The translations under genes were made by a program, and so were the position numbers. Below are positions 16,177-23,861 of a stretch of DNA of 23,861 bases, one piece after another (positions within the stretch are counted from its first letter, which is position 1; each line of letters begins with the position of its first letter). A model generated the notes under the pieces. That model was not told where the DNA came from. It searched no databases and saw only the letters and a list, made by a program, of their open reading frames with translations. Source of the stretch: a virus; IMG/VR virus record IMGVR_UViG_3300044633_000282, positions 1 to 23,861 of that record; one strand, written 5' to 3'.

Positions 16177-17220
16177 TTATGATGTTGGTAATGCAGCAGT
16201 TGGACCAGGCGAAAAGTTACTTGTGTATATAGCATAGCCTTTGGTAATTCGAATATCAGCCATATGACCTTGGAAGTTTTCCCCACCGTCGGTGCCATTA
16301 GCACAAATCGCTACATTAGCAGTTGATGTAGTAAATGCAGCTGCAGACGAGTTAGTAGCAACTGAAATTCCATTAACAAATAAAGTAAATACATTACCGT
16401 ATCGAACAACCGCTAAATGGTACCATGTAGTCAGCGGAAACGCAAAAGGATAGTCTAAAATTCCAATTACTGTACTACCGGTATTAATATAGAATTGTAA
16501 ATGAGTACCACCCCCCCATCTAAATAAAAATGTAGAACCGTTGCTTTGATCTAATATAAATTTATCTCTAAGTCCTAAGCCGGTTCTGTATATCCATAAC
16601 TCCATTGTAAAATTAGCAGTACCTAATGCACCAATATTAGGTATAGTTAAATATCTTCCAGTACTGCTAAAATCGTATGAACTAGCATTAAATTTCTTTA
16701 CTGAGGTGCTTAATGGTGTTGAGCCATTATTAGTGACTGTGTAATGGTTATTAGAATAGTCGGTAAAATTTTCACCAGTTAATAATAATGCAACTGAGCT
16801 GAAATATGGAGCGATTGGTTGTGTACTATTTGATGACCCTGAACTAATACTTGTTCCTACTGCATTAGTAGCAGTTACTGTAAATGTATAACTTGTGCCA
16901 TTAGTTAATCCAGTAACAACTATAGGACTACTTGCCCCTGTAGCAGTCTGTCCACCTGAACTTGTAACAGTGTAACTAGTAATTGGTAATCCGCCAGTAT
17001 CTCCAGGTGCAGTAAATGGTACCGAAATTGAAGTTGTATTAACACCAACTGCTGTTCCGATAGTAGGTGCACCTGGAACAGTTGCAACTAATGGCCAAGC
17101 CGAATTAGCTCGTAATTGTAAAACATCAGTTAACGACCATCTTCCCGATGCTGTACCATTCTTAGTTCCTGCTGTAGAAATAGTAGTAACTGTAATTATG
17201 TTACCTTTATAACTTGGCAT
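16177..17220 (-). CDS. FN3 + LamG tail protein (347 aa)
   Basis: Residues 1-45 are a phage N-terminal segment (GKNGTASGRWSL-like, -LQLRANSAWP). Residues about 48-134 are a fibronectin type III domain (VPGAPTIGTA, ITSYTVTSSGG, VTGLTNGTSYTFTVTATNAVG). Residues about 143-341 are one LamG domain (VALLLTGENFTDYSNNHYTV, NFTMELWIY, TWYHLAVVRYGN, MADIRITKGYAIYTSNFSPG), close in style to the giant LamG proteins. It therefore looks like a single-LamG version with an FN3 spacer. The start overlaps the upstream stop by 1 nt (TAATG). It is probably a virion surface protein binding carbohydrate or protein; the ligand is unknown. Confidence 0.87.
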   Translation of the reverse strand: MPSYKGNIITVTTISTAGTKNGTASGRWSLTDVLQLRANSAWPLVATVPGAPTIGTAVGVNTTSISVPFTAPGDTGGLPITSYTVTSSGGQTATGASSPIVVTGLTNGTSYTFTVTATNAVGTSISSGSSNSTQPIAPYFSSVALLLTGENFTDYSNNHYTVTNNGSTPLSTSVKKFNASSYDFSSTGRYLTIPNIGALGTANFTMELWIYRTGLGLRDKFILDQSNGSTFLFRWGGGTHLQFYINTGSTVIGILDYPFAFPLTTWYHLAVVRYGNVFTLFVNGISVATNSSAAAFTTSTANVAICANGTDGGENFQGHMADIRITKGYAIYTSNFSPGPTAALPTS

Positions 17221-17588
17221 TAAGACATGTCCTCATACGAAATAACGTATTCAATAGCACTAGAAGTACCGCTAGTAACAACAATTGATTGATTTTCCAT
17301 TAGATATATAAACGAGTTTTTATCTAAAACTAATAATGTTGAATTTCCAGGAACTGCAACTTGAAAAACAATCCGATATGCAGTGCCGCCACCGGCTGCT
17401 GCCGAATTTACTGACACAGTTACTGCAGTTGTAGTTGCAGTTACATTTGATGCAGTTATATTATTTACTTTATATATATGCCCAGATGACGCTGCATTTG
17501 ATAGTAACGATGTAGCTGAGGTAGTTGCTGGTGCACCGTATGTTGTAGTAGCAATTACAGATGCTACGTTTAATAAATTTAATGCCAT
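17220..17588 (-). CDS. Small virion structural protein, hypothetical (122 aa)
   Basis: MALNLLNVASVIATTTYGAP, followed by a beta-rich protein with SGHIYKVNNITASNVTATT, a VAVPGNSTLLVLDKNSFIYL segment, and a terminal IEYVISYEDMS. The pattern (hydrophobic start, alternating Val/Thr strands, D/N-rich loop, EYVISYE-S end) resembles short proteins found in tail gene clusters of marine T4-like phages, but I cannot name a family. It lies 6 nt after the 644-aa gene and overlaps the FN3-LamG gene by 1 nt. No membrane helix or signal peptide is evident. Confidence 0.75.
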   Translation of the reverse strand: MALNLLNVASVIATTTYGAPATTSATSLLSNAASSGHIYKVNNITASNVTATTTAVTVSVNSAAAGGGTAYRIVFQVAVPGNSTLLVLDKNSFIYLMENQSIVVTSGTSSAIEYVISYEDMS

Positions 17589-17594
17589 ATTATA

Positions 17595-19529
17595 TTATCC
17601 AAAAATCATTGATAAAACCATTGCTTTACCTGAGGTAACTGAACCGCTATTAGTCGGAGTACCCTTCCATAACCAATTAGTAGTACTAGCAGAATATATA
17701 AATTCTGCGTAAGTGTGATTAACGTCTAATACAACTGAGGTGTCACTTTCTATAGTTGCACCTGCACCAGGTACTACTGTTAATGCATTAGTACCAAACA
17801 AACTATACATATCTAAAATACCTACTGTTGCTCCGTCTGCAGGCGATGCTGGCAATGTAATAGTAAATGTGCCACTTGTTGTATTTACTCTAATTAAATC
17901 ATTAACTGCAGCAGTATAATTTGCAGTTTTGATTGCGGTTACTTGCAATCCGGTTGTTATACTTGCCCATGATGCATTAGATCCGTCAGTTGTTAAGTAT
18001 TTTCCACTGTTGCTAGTTTGTGATGGTAATGTAATCGGTGGAGCAGATGATACCCATGTAGTTCCGTTACTAGTTAATAAGTTACCAGAAGTACTTGGCG
18101 CTACTGCAGCCATGTAATCAGTACCAGCTATTGCAGCACTTAATACAGATCCGTTACCTTTAAATAATCCAGTTATTGTTGTATTCGATCCTGCACCTAA
18201 TGCTGATCCAGTAAGCGGTACTGCAGGTGTGTCAAGTATTTGCCAATTGGTATTTGATAAATTGTATATAAATGCAACATACGTTCCAATTATATCAAGT
18301 ATGTAACTAGTAGCATCACTTTCAATAGTGTTACCATTAGGTAACACTGTTAATGCATTAGTGCCAAATGTGCTGTATACATCTAAAATACCAACAACAT
18401 CACCGTCATTTGGAGATGCAGGAAGAGTTATGCTAAATGCACCTGCAGTTGTATTGCACCGAACAAGATCGTTAGCAGATGCAGTATATGCTGATGTTTT
18501 TAATGCAGTTGCACTTAGACCAGTTTTTACTGTAACCCAAGATGCACTAGTACCGTCTGTTGTTAAGTATTTAGTAGCGTTACCAGTCTGTGATGGCAAT
18601 GAAATGGGCGCAGGTTGCGAACTCCAAGTAGTGCCGTTACTAGTTAATACATTGCCAGAAGTACCTACAGATGTTAATCCAGTACCACCACTTGCTACAG
18701 CTAATGTAGCACTAAGTCCAGCTGCAGTACCAGTTGTATTTTGATTAAACGTAGGTGCAGAACCGGACAAGTTTGCATATGTGTATCCGGTACAATTAGA
18801 TAACGTACCACTTGCAGGAGTTCCTAAAATTGGATTAACTAATGTAGGATTAGTTGCTAACACAACATTGCCTGAACCTGTAAATCCATTCCAAAATGCA
18901 GAAGAAGTACCTGACGGAGTTTCTAATAATCGCCAGTTTGAAGTATCACTAGTGTATATAAATGATTCGTATGAACCGTTTACATCTAACATAAATCCAA
19001 CACTATCGCCTTCTACAGTTTTTCCGTTTGGTAACAAAGTAACTGCGTAAGTAGCAAATGTTCCAGCAACATCTAAAATTCCAATAATAGAACCGTCAGC
19101 AGGTGCAGATGGGAACGTTACGTTAAACACGCCACCTGTAGTATCACACCTTACTAATTCATTTACGGCTGCAGTATATGCTGATGTTTTAATAGCAGTA
19201 GCGGTTAATCCACTTCCACCACCGCCGGATACTACAATATCGCCTGACCCTAATATAGTACTACCATTAATTGTTTTAATATTAGTACCGCTTACTAATT
19301 TAGCTTGTATAGTTGATGTATCAACACTTGCAACACCACTAGTTAACGTTATTCCAGAACCGGCAGAAATTTCCTGAATAGTAACTAAACTATCAGTTCC
19401 GCTTACTGTTTTCTTAAAAAACAATTTGCCGTCGTACGTATTTAGAGACAGTTCCCCTGAAACTAAACTAGTAGTTAAGGGAACTGCACTAGCAACTGTG
19501 CTTCGTTTAAGTTTTAACGATGTTGTCAT
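17595..19529 (-). CDS. Tail fibre protein with a triplicated ~98-aa module (644 aa)
   Basis: The N-terminus MTTSLKLKRS...SGELSLNTYDGKLFFKK matches the adaptor-like starts of the two genes before it. One module of about 98 residues occurs three times (108-206, 337-435, 527-625): AIKTSAYTA--N-LVR--TT-G-F---LP-SP-DG--VGILD, T-LPNG-TIESD, LD--G-Y--FIY---NW. Between copies lie SNPT-like linkers (TNPTLVNPILGTPASGTL) and LLTSNGTTW...KYLTTDG linkers. A related module occurs in the glycine-rich protein. Beta-rich repeats of this type are typical of trimeric phage fibres. A 12-nt gap with GGA separates it from the upstream gene, and it ends 6 nt before the 122-aa gene. No cleavage or enzymatic domain was recognised. 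Confidence 0.85.
   Translation of the reverse strand: MTTSLKLKRSTVASAVPLTTSLVSGELSLNTYDGKLFFKKTVSGTDSLVTIQEISAGSGITLTSGVASVDTSTIQAKLVSGTNIKTINGSTILGSGDIVVSGGGGSGLTATAIKTSAYTAAVNELVRCDTTGGVFNVTFPSAPADGSIIGILDVAGTFATYAVTLLPNGKTVEGDSVGFMLDVNGSYESFIYTSDTSNWRLLETPSGTSSAFWNGFTGSGNVVLATNPTLVNPILGTPASGTLSNCTGYTYANLSGSAPTFNQNTTGTAAGLSATLAVASGGTGLTSVGTSGNVLTSNGTTWSSQPAPISLPSQTGNATKYLTTDGTSASWVTVKTGLSATALKTSAYTASANDLVRCNTTAGAFSITLPASPNDGDVVGILDVYSTFGTNALTVLPNGNTIESDATSYILDIIGTYVAFIYNLSNTNWQILDTPAVPLTGSALGAGSNTTITGLFKGNGSVLSAAIAGTDYMAAVAPSTSGNLLTSNGTTWVSSAPPITLPSQTSNSGKYLTTDGSNASWASITTGLQVTAIKTANYTAAVNDLIRVNTTSGTFTITLPASPADGATVGILDMYSLFGTNALTVVPGAGATIESDTSVVLDVNHTYAEFIYSASTTNWLWKGTPTNSGSVTSGKAMVLSMIFG
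18025..18106. repeat. Linker repeat C, copy 2 (partner 15918-15999)
   Basis: An 82-nt tract with one mismatch to 15918-15999. It encodes the same linker in the 644-aa fibre gene. Confidence 0.85.
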
Positions 19530-19541
19530 ATCTGTCCGTTA

Positions 19542-22022
19542 TTAAAATGTTCCGCCATCAAGATCAACCCATGTAGGAAGACCACTTACCATTTGTAATA
19601 TCTGACCATCATTTCCTTTTGTTAGTTTTGATAATGTGTTAGCAGAAGATGCATATAAAATATCACCGGCTGCGTATGTGCTAAATCCAGTACCGCCATA
19701 AGCTGAAGCAACTACTGTACCGTTCCATGTACCAGTAGTAATAGTACCTAATGTTGTAATACTAGATTGACCAACATAAGTGCTTGCAATGTCAATACTA
19801 TCGGCATTTACTGTAATTCTATTTGATGTGCCAACAACGTCTAGTACACCTGATGTTAATGTTAAGCCGCCGCCTGCTACTGAACTAGCAATCGTTAATC
19901 CACTTGTAGTGTTTAAACCACTATTAGTAGCTAAGTTAACACTAAATGTATTACCAGATAACGTAATGCCGCTTGATGCTTGGTATGTGCCAGCACCTGA
20001 AAATTGTTGTAATATAACATTAGTAGTACCAATTGCAGTAACAACTTCAGTTTGTACCCAACCGGTATCACCTAAGGTAGTACCATTAACAATGAAGAAA
20101 AAGTTACCACCTGCAATTTCACCAGGGCTATCAAAGTCAGTTGCACGAGTTAACACAGTGCCGCCAGTTGCCCACACATAAACACCGTTATGCGCTTGAT
20201 TTTCTTGGTTTTTAACTAAGATTCTATCGCCATTAAGTAGTGTATAACCATCTAATGTAGTTAATGCAGTTACTAATGTTAATGTAGCACCTACACCACT
20301 TGTTCCGTTTGCATAAGTTACTGTACCTGCAAGAGCAGCAGAAGTAGCAACAGCAACAGCAGCATGTACACTTAACCCTTGTGCAGTAGCGTCTACATAG
20401 CTTTTAGTTGCAGCATCTTGCGGATTAGTTGGATCTGCTAACCCTGTAATTTTGTTTGCGTTCATTGCAAGTGCGCCGCTGAATGAACTTGTACTACTAA
20501 CAGTTAACGTACCTGCAACTGTTGTATTACCACTATCAGCAACAACTTGGAATTTATTTGTGTTAATATTAAAATTACCAGTTACATCTAGTGTACTTGA
20601 TAATGTAGCAGCACCAGTTACACCTAATGTGCTTGATAATGTAGCAGCACCAGTTACACCTAACGTACTCGATAATGTAGTTGCGCCAGTTACGCCTAAT
20701 GTACCAGCAACTGCAGTATTACCAGAAGTTGCTGCAATTGTAAATTTATTAGTTGCAACTGAAAAATCACTAACAACGTTTAATGTGCTTGATAATGTAG
20801 TTGCGCCAGTAACGCCTAAAGTACCTGCAATTGTAGTATTACCAGATGCTGATAATACTTGGAATTTATTTGTAGCAACAGTAACATCACCAGAAAACGT
20901 ACCAGTAGTAGCAGATAATGCAGCTAATGTACTTGCGCCAGTTACACCTAACGTACTCGATAATGTAGTTGCACCAGTAACACCTAATGTACCACCTACG
21001 GTTGCATTACTAGTAACACCTAACGTACTCGATAATGTAGTTGCACCAGTAACACCTAAGGTACCACTTACTGTAGTATTTCCAGTAACACCTAAGGTAC
21101 CTGCAATAGTAGTATTACCGCTAGCAGTATCAACTAAGAATTTAGTAACAGGTGTACCTGCACCGTCAGTAATTCTAAAATATTCAGTTGCAGATGCAGC
21201 ATCGCCTGAAATAGTAATGCCTTTGTTAAATGTAGCTAAATCAGTAAATGATGAAGTAGTATTAACAGTTAATGTTCCGCCTACATATACGTTACCTGCA
21301 AATCCTGCGCCACCGGCAACTTGTAATGCACCAGAAGTTGCATTACCTGTGTTAGCAGTAGTTTGAAGTAATTTTAATGCAGTTGTGCTTAATTGCGAAA
21401 CTTCTACTGCAATAGTACTATTACTTGCGTAAAAGTGGATTACGTCATCACTTGCTCCAGGTGATGATTCTGCAATAATATAAGTTAAGTTATCAACTGA
21501 TCTAACACCGCCTAACGATGCCCAGTTTGATCCTAAATAACCTTCAAATTGTGTAGTAGTTGTGTTAAATCTAACAGCACCAATAACTGCAGGTCCTTGC
21601 TGTGCAGTAGTACCAGATGGAATAACTAATCCGTTAGTGCCACTAATCGATACGTATCCAGTTCCATTTGGAGTAAGAACAATATTACCATTAGTATCAG
21701 TTGAGCTAATAGTATTTGAACTTCCAGTAACTGTTAAATTTCCTACATTTATAACATCAATTTTGCTATTAGAATCAACAACTATCGCAGAACTAGCAGT
21801 TAGTGTGCCTGGTGATTGATCCAACATATCGGTAAAGTACTTACCACCGATAACAAAATGATTTGCAGCATTACCGCTAGTTTCAGCGCCAATCCCAATA
21901 TATAATCTATCACCGCCGTTGTTATATGCGCCTCCTAGCGATGAATACGCTAATTCGCCTGCAGCAAGGGTAGTAGGATTTCCTGCAGCTGACGATCTTT
22001 TAATTCTAATTGTTGATGCCAT
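19542..22022 (-). CDS. Repeat-rich tail fibre protein (826 aa)
   Basis: Residues 1-45 are an adaptor-like start (MASTIRIKRSS, LAAGELAYSS, DRLYIGIG). Residues 60-180 are a beta domain with GAVRFNTTTTQFEGYLGSNW and GGVRSVDNLTYI, seen in many marine T4-like structural proteins. Residues about 309-506 carry a repeat of about 12 aa (TLGVTGATTLSS) broken by four KF-V--SGNTT-AGTL units. Residues 518-545 read MNANKITGLADPTNPQDAATKSYVD, the usual phage fibre motif before a distal domain. From 590 on comes GYTLLNGDRILVKNQ, GVYVWATGGT and RATDFDSPGEI, a common tail-fibre module. The C-terminus is WVDLDGGTF, a DGG ending shared with the two upstream proteins. ATG at 22022, CGGAG 8 nt upstream, 12-nt gap. 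Likely a long trimeric fibre shaft. Confidence 0.88.
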   Translation of the reverse strand: MASTIRIKRSSAAGNPTTLAAGELAYSSLGGAYNNGGDRLYIGIGAETSGNAANHFVIGGKYFTDMLDQSPGTLTASSAIVVDSNSKIDVINVGNLTVTGSSNTISSTDTNGNIVLTPNGTGYVSISGTNGLVIPSGTTAQQGPAVIGAVRFNTTTTQFEGYLGSNWASLGGVRSVDNLTYIIAESSPGASDDVIHFYASNSTIAVEVSQLSTTALKLLQTTANTGNATSGALQVAGGAGFAGNVYVGGTLTVNTTSSFTDLATFNKGITISGDAASATEYFRITDGAGTPVTKFLVDTASGNTTIAGTLGVTGNTTVSGTLGVTGATTLSSTLGVTSNATVGGTLGVTGATTLSSTLGVTGASTLAALSATTGTFSGDVTVATNKFQVLSASGNTTIAGTLGVTGATTLSSTLNVVSDFSVATNKFTIAATSGNTAVAGTLGVTGATTLSSTLGVTGAATLSSTLGVTGAATLSSTLDVTGNFNINTNKFQVVADSGNTTVAGTLTVSSTSSFSGALAMNANKITGLADPTNPQDAATKSYVDATAQGLSVHAAVAVATSAALAGTVTYANGTSGVGATLTLVTALTTLDGYTLLNGDRILVKNQENQAHNGVYVWATGGTVLTRATDFDSPGEIAGGNFFFIVNGTTLGDTGWVQTEVVTAIGTTNVILQQFSGAGTYQASSGITLSGNTFSVNLATNSGLNTTSGLTIASSVAGGGLTLTSGVLDVVGTSNRITVNADSIDIASTYVGQSSITTLGTITTGTWNGTVVASAYGGTGFSTYAAGDILYASSANTLSKLTKGNDGQILQMVSGLPTWVDLDGGTF
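20505..21098 (-). repeat. Imperfect tandem repeats inside the 826-aa fibre gene
   Basis: 36-nt units encode TLGVTGATTLSS-type 12-mers, interspersed with four SGNTTxAGTL units. Adjacent copies near 20590-20690 are almost identical in DNA, so the copy number is likely to vary by slippage or recombination. Confidence 0.8.
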
Positions 22023-22034
22023 TTAAATACTCCG

Positions 22035-22394
22035 TTAAAATTCACCACCATCCATGTCTTGTGATGATAATGCTGTTGTTGTGTTCCAGGTTAATGTAGT
22101 TCCGTTATATATTAACATCGAACCGTCTATGAGCGATGAACTTTGAACATCTGGAATGTCTGTAACCTTATTTATCTGATTTCCTTGGATACCTTGTATG
22201 CCCTGTATGCCCTGTATACCTTGTATACCTTGAATACCTGATGCATATACAAGATCGTTCCAATGTAAGATGCCGTTACCTATCTTAAATTTGCCAGTAT
22301 CAAGTTCAACTGTTATTTCGCCTTCTGCTAAAATAGGATTAGCAGCAGTCCATTCTGATGCAAGTCCTCTTCTAAGTTGAATATGCATTGCCAT
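22035..22394 (-). CDS. Mtd N-terminal-like short fibre/adaptor protein (119 aa)
   Basis: Residues 1-50 read MHIQLRRGLASEWTAANPIL, AEGEITVELDTGKFKIGNG, WNDL-YASG. This is the recognised phage N-terminal beta domain named after the major tropism determinant (Mtd_N). A short collagen-like run follows (GIQ repeated about seven times), then KVTDIPDVQSSSLIDG, a MLIYNGTTLTWNT strand and a C-terminal QDMDGGEF. It lacks any C-type lectin receptor domain, so it is more likely a connector or capping fibre than a tropism protein. The ATG at 22394 abuts the stop of the collagen gene (TAAATG), so coupled translation is likely. A GATAAATA string at 22169-22176 lies inside this gene and is treated as chance. 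Confidence 0.82.
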   Translation of the reverse strand: MAMHIQLRRGLASEWTAANPILAEGEITVELDTGKFKIGNGILHWNDLVYASGIQGIQGIQGIQGIQGIQGNQINKVTDIPDVQSSSLIDGSMLIYNGTTLTWNTTTALSSQDMDGGEF

Positions 22395-23639
22395 TTAAAT
22401 TCCGCCTCCGTCGACTGGTGGTAATCCACCGTAATTTGACCAGGGGGTGCCTCCGTCCAGATTGCCAATTCCGATAGTTGATCCACCTGTACCAGTTCCA
22501 CCACCAGTTGCACTTAAAATACCCGTTTGAGAAATTTCTAAACCTGTACCAATTATTACACCGCCTAATGTATTTATAGAAGCAATTGGTAAGGTGTACC
22601 CAGAAGTTCCGGCAGGTCCTTGTATACCTTGAATCCCTTGCGGTCCAGTTGCACCAGTTAACCCAGTATCGCCTTTAACGCCTTGTGGTCCAGTATTGCC
22701 TTGAATCCCTTGCGGTCCAGTTGCACCAGTTAACCCAGTATCGCCGTTAACGCCTTGTAGTCCAGTTGCACCGGTTAACCCAGTATCGCCTTGAATGCCT
22801 TGCGGTCCAGTTAACCCAGTATCGCCTTTAACGCCTTGTAGTCCAGTTGCACCTTGTAGTCCAGTTGCACCTTGCGGTCCAGTTAATCCAATATCACCTT
22901 GTGGGCCTTGTGATCCGGTATCGCCTTTAATGCCTTGGATGCCTTGGTCGCCTTGCGGTCCAGTTAATCCAATATCACCTTGGATGCCTTGTGGGCCTTG
23001 TGATCCGGTATCGCCTTTAATGCCTTGAGGACCAGTTAAACCAATATCACCTTGGATGCCTTGTGGTCCTTGCGGTCCTTGAATACCTTGCGGTCCAGTT
23101 GCCCCGGTTGGTCCAGTTGGTCCAGTTGGCCCTATAAGTCCTTGAGGACCTCTAAATGAACCAATACTTTGCCAAGCAGTACTGTTCCAAAAATATCCAT
23201 CACCGGTAGAAGTGATTACATAAAAATCACCAGTTACGTTATCAATGAGTGGTAAATCATTAGCTGTCGTTACTGCACCTTTAATAATAATAGATGTGCC
23301 GGTATCACCGGTATTACCTTTAGGTCCTTGCGGTCCAGGTGTAGTGGATGCAATTCGCCATCCACCTGCATATCGAATGTTTAATACACCGGTATTTGAG
23401 TTCCACCATAATGTGCCAGTAGCAACACCAGAAGGAGGATTAGCAGAAACAATAATAGTTGCATTTCCGCCACCTCCGCTACTTGACCCAATATTGATAG
23501 GGATACCTCCAAGAGTAACACCATCGGAAAGTCTTAGATCACCAATTTCTTCATTATAAAATATAGTTCCAATTACACCAACATACTCGTCGGCTTCAAT
23601 GGTTGTAACACGTCCTGATTTAATCTTTTGAATAGTCAT
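22395..23639 (-). CDS. Collagen-like tail fibre protein (414 aa)
   Basis: I prefer the ATG at 23639 ([19 protein letters not shown]) over an in-frame TTG 33 nt upstream, because the [34 protein letters not shown] start is the usual N-terminus of such aquatic-phage fibres. After it come residues about 65-101 ([17 protein letters not shown]), a short [13 protein letters not shown], a domain at about 115-160 ([17 protein letters not shown]), then about 184 residues of Gly-X-Y triplets at 164-347. The tail has [16 protein letters not shown] and ends [22 protein letters not shown]. Collagen-like triplets form trimeric rods in phage fibres. The DGG tail recurs in the next two genes. No Shine-Dalgarno is evident before the chosen ATG. 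Confidence 0.85.
   Translation of the reverse strand: MTIQKIKSGRVTTIEADEYVGVIGTIFYNEEIGDLRLSDGVTLGGIPINIGSSSGGGGNATIIVSANPPSGVATGTLWWNSNTGVLNIRYAGGWRIASTTPGPQGPKGNTGDTGTSIIIKGAVTTANDLPLIDNVTGDFYVITSTGDGYFWNSTAWQSIGSFRGPQGLIGPTGPTGPTGATGPQGIQGPQGPQGIQGDIGLTGPQGIKGDTGSQGPQGIQGDIGLTGPQGDQGIQGIKGDTGSQGPQGDIGLTGPQGATGLQGATGLQGVKGDTGLTGPQGIQGDTGLTGATGLQGVNGDTGLTGATGPQGIQGNTGPQGVKGDTGLTGATGPQGIQGIQGPAGTSGYTLPIASINTLGGVIIGTGLEISQTGILSATGGGTGTGGSTIGIGNLDGGTPWSNYGGLPPVDGGGI
22571..22578 (-). promoter_or_regulatory. TATAAATA inside the collagen gene, possible late promoter
   Basis: An exact match to the T4 late consensus, 177 nt upstream of the Mtd-N-like start. It lies in codons for SINTL, a common phage sequence, so the match may be dictated by coding. 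Weak support. Confidence 0.25.
22599..23150 (-). repeat. Collagen-like Gly-X-Y coding repeat
   Basis: About 61 triplets rich in [15 protein letters not shown] and GVK. Sub-blocks such as [16 protein letters not shown] recur with near-identical DNA, so expansion and contraction are likely. Confidence 0.9.
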
Positions 23640-23643
23640 ACTG

Positions 23644-23651
23644 TATTTATT
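23644..23651 (-). promoter_or_regulatory. AATAAATA late-promoter-like motif upstream of the collagen gene
   Basis: AATAAATA is followed by CAGT and the ATG at 23639, in the 48-nt gap after bS21. If it acts like a T4 late promoter, its start would fall at about the ATG itself, giving a leaderless message or implying a different start. This lowers confidence. Confidence 0.4.
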
Positions 23652-23687
23652 GTATGCTAAACAAAAGATCAATCAGTAGTTATGTGA

Positions 23688-23861
23688 TTAGTACATGCGT
23701 TTACGATTTGCAGATACTGGATTTGCTTCTTTTTGCAGTTTTTTACGATAGCGTGCTTTAGCTGCACCTGCTTCTCGTTTACGTTTCGTAGTTGGTTTTT
23801 CGTAAAACTCTTTTTTACGTAACGTTTCTAATTTTCCAGAGTCTTCAACTTTGCGCTTAAA
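23688..23861 (-). CDS. rpsU: Ribosomal protein bS21, 3' part (phage-type, partial)
   Basis: The visible 57 residues (5' end outside the window) read [20 protein letters not shown], then [37 protein letters not shown]. This matches bS21 from about residue 19 of the E. coli protein: the FKR start, the REFYEKPT-ERKR core, and a basic tail ending R-x-Y. bS21 sits on the 30S platform near the anti-Shine-Dalgarno end and helps initiation. Phage-encoded bS21 is known from aquatic phages, including SAR11 phages. A likely role is replacing or supplementing host bS21 to favour phage messages; that is inference. It ends TAA, and a 48-nt gap with a late-promoter-like motif follows. A host gene next to a prophage is a less likely reading. 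Confidence 0.85.
   Translation of the reverse strand, partial: FKRKVEDSGKLETLRKKEFYEKPTTKRKREAGAAKARYRKKLQKEANPVSANRKRMY

Noticed and set aside
20452-21366. 304-aa open frame on the plus strand
   Set aside because: It is the antisense reading of the TLGVTG repeats, with a low-complexity VLDNVVAPVTPNV pattern. There is no ribosome site, and the minus-strand gene is convincing.
22169-22176. GATAAATA inside the Mtd-N-like gene as a promoter for the 826-aa gene
   Set aside because: It is within coding sequence in an AT-rich genome. Similar strings (ACTAAATA at 14206-14213 and 18568-18575) arise from the KYLTTDG codons, so chance is likely.
22035-22394. Mtd-like protein suggesting a diversity-generating retroelement
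   Set aside because: Only the N-terminal adaptor is present. There is no lectin variable region, no template repeat and no reverse transcriptase in the window.
22795-23028. Proline/cysteine-rich plus-strand frame
   Set aside because: It is the complement of Gly-X-Y codons, an artefact of collagen repeats.

Overview
This window is a dense late (virion structural) region of a tailed-phage genome. It most resembles a T4-like myovirus of an aquatic Gram-negative host. The evidence is AT-rich DNA, every gene on the minus strand with near-zero spacing, T4-type late-promoter motifs (NATAAATA), and a long run of tail-fibre or adhesin-like genes: collagen-like, Mtd-N-like, glycine-rich, FN3 and LamG. 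A ribosomal protein bS21 gene of the kind carried by some aquatic phages sits at the upstream end. The host cannot be fixed from the sequence. The bS21 tail (EFYEKPT) looks proteobacterial. A prophage cannot be excluded, but nothing here looks chromosomal apart from bS21.

Layout in transcription order (right to left). (1) 23861-23688: 3' part of bS21. (2) 23639-17595: a collagen-like fibre, then three genes opening with related N-terminal adaptor-like sequences (IQLRRG, IRIKRS, LKLKRS): a short Mtd-N protein, a repeat-rich 826-aa fibre and a 644-aa fibre with a module repeated three times. (3) 17588-14046: a small structural protein, an FN3+LamG protein, a glycine-rich adhesin, a conserved 118-aa marine-phage protein and a small GGTG-type protein. 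(4) 14046-1: three copies of a two-gene cassette, each a 169-209-aa small tail protein translationally coupled to a giant multi-LamG protein. The first two LamG proteins (1565 and 1584 aa) carry seven LamG domains each. The third has at least four and runs off the left edge. A tail-assembly-chaperone-like gene (Phage_tail_APC type) lies between cassettes 1 and 2.

The likely joint role is a host-recognition or adhesion apparatus of stacked fibres and lectin-like arrays, with at least 19 LamG-like domains in the window. The two giant LamG proteins are positional mosaics. Their inter-domain borders are almost identical at the DNA level at matching positions, while the domain cores differ and in places match cores at other positions. 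This pattern fits recombinational swapping of binding domains. Cassettes 2 and 3 share an 18-nt leader that fuses a late-promoter motif to a Shine-Dalgarno site. In cassette 3 that leader lies in the loop of a perfect 18-bp inverted repeat that covers the start codon, the same logic as the T4 gene e hairpin: read-through mRNA would be silenced and late-promoter mRNA would be translated. I found no tRNA, CRISPR, IS element or reverse transcriptase, and no gene-free stretch longer than about 55 nt.
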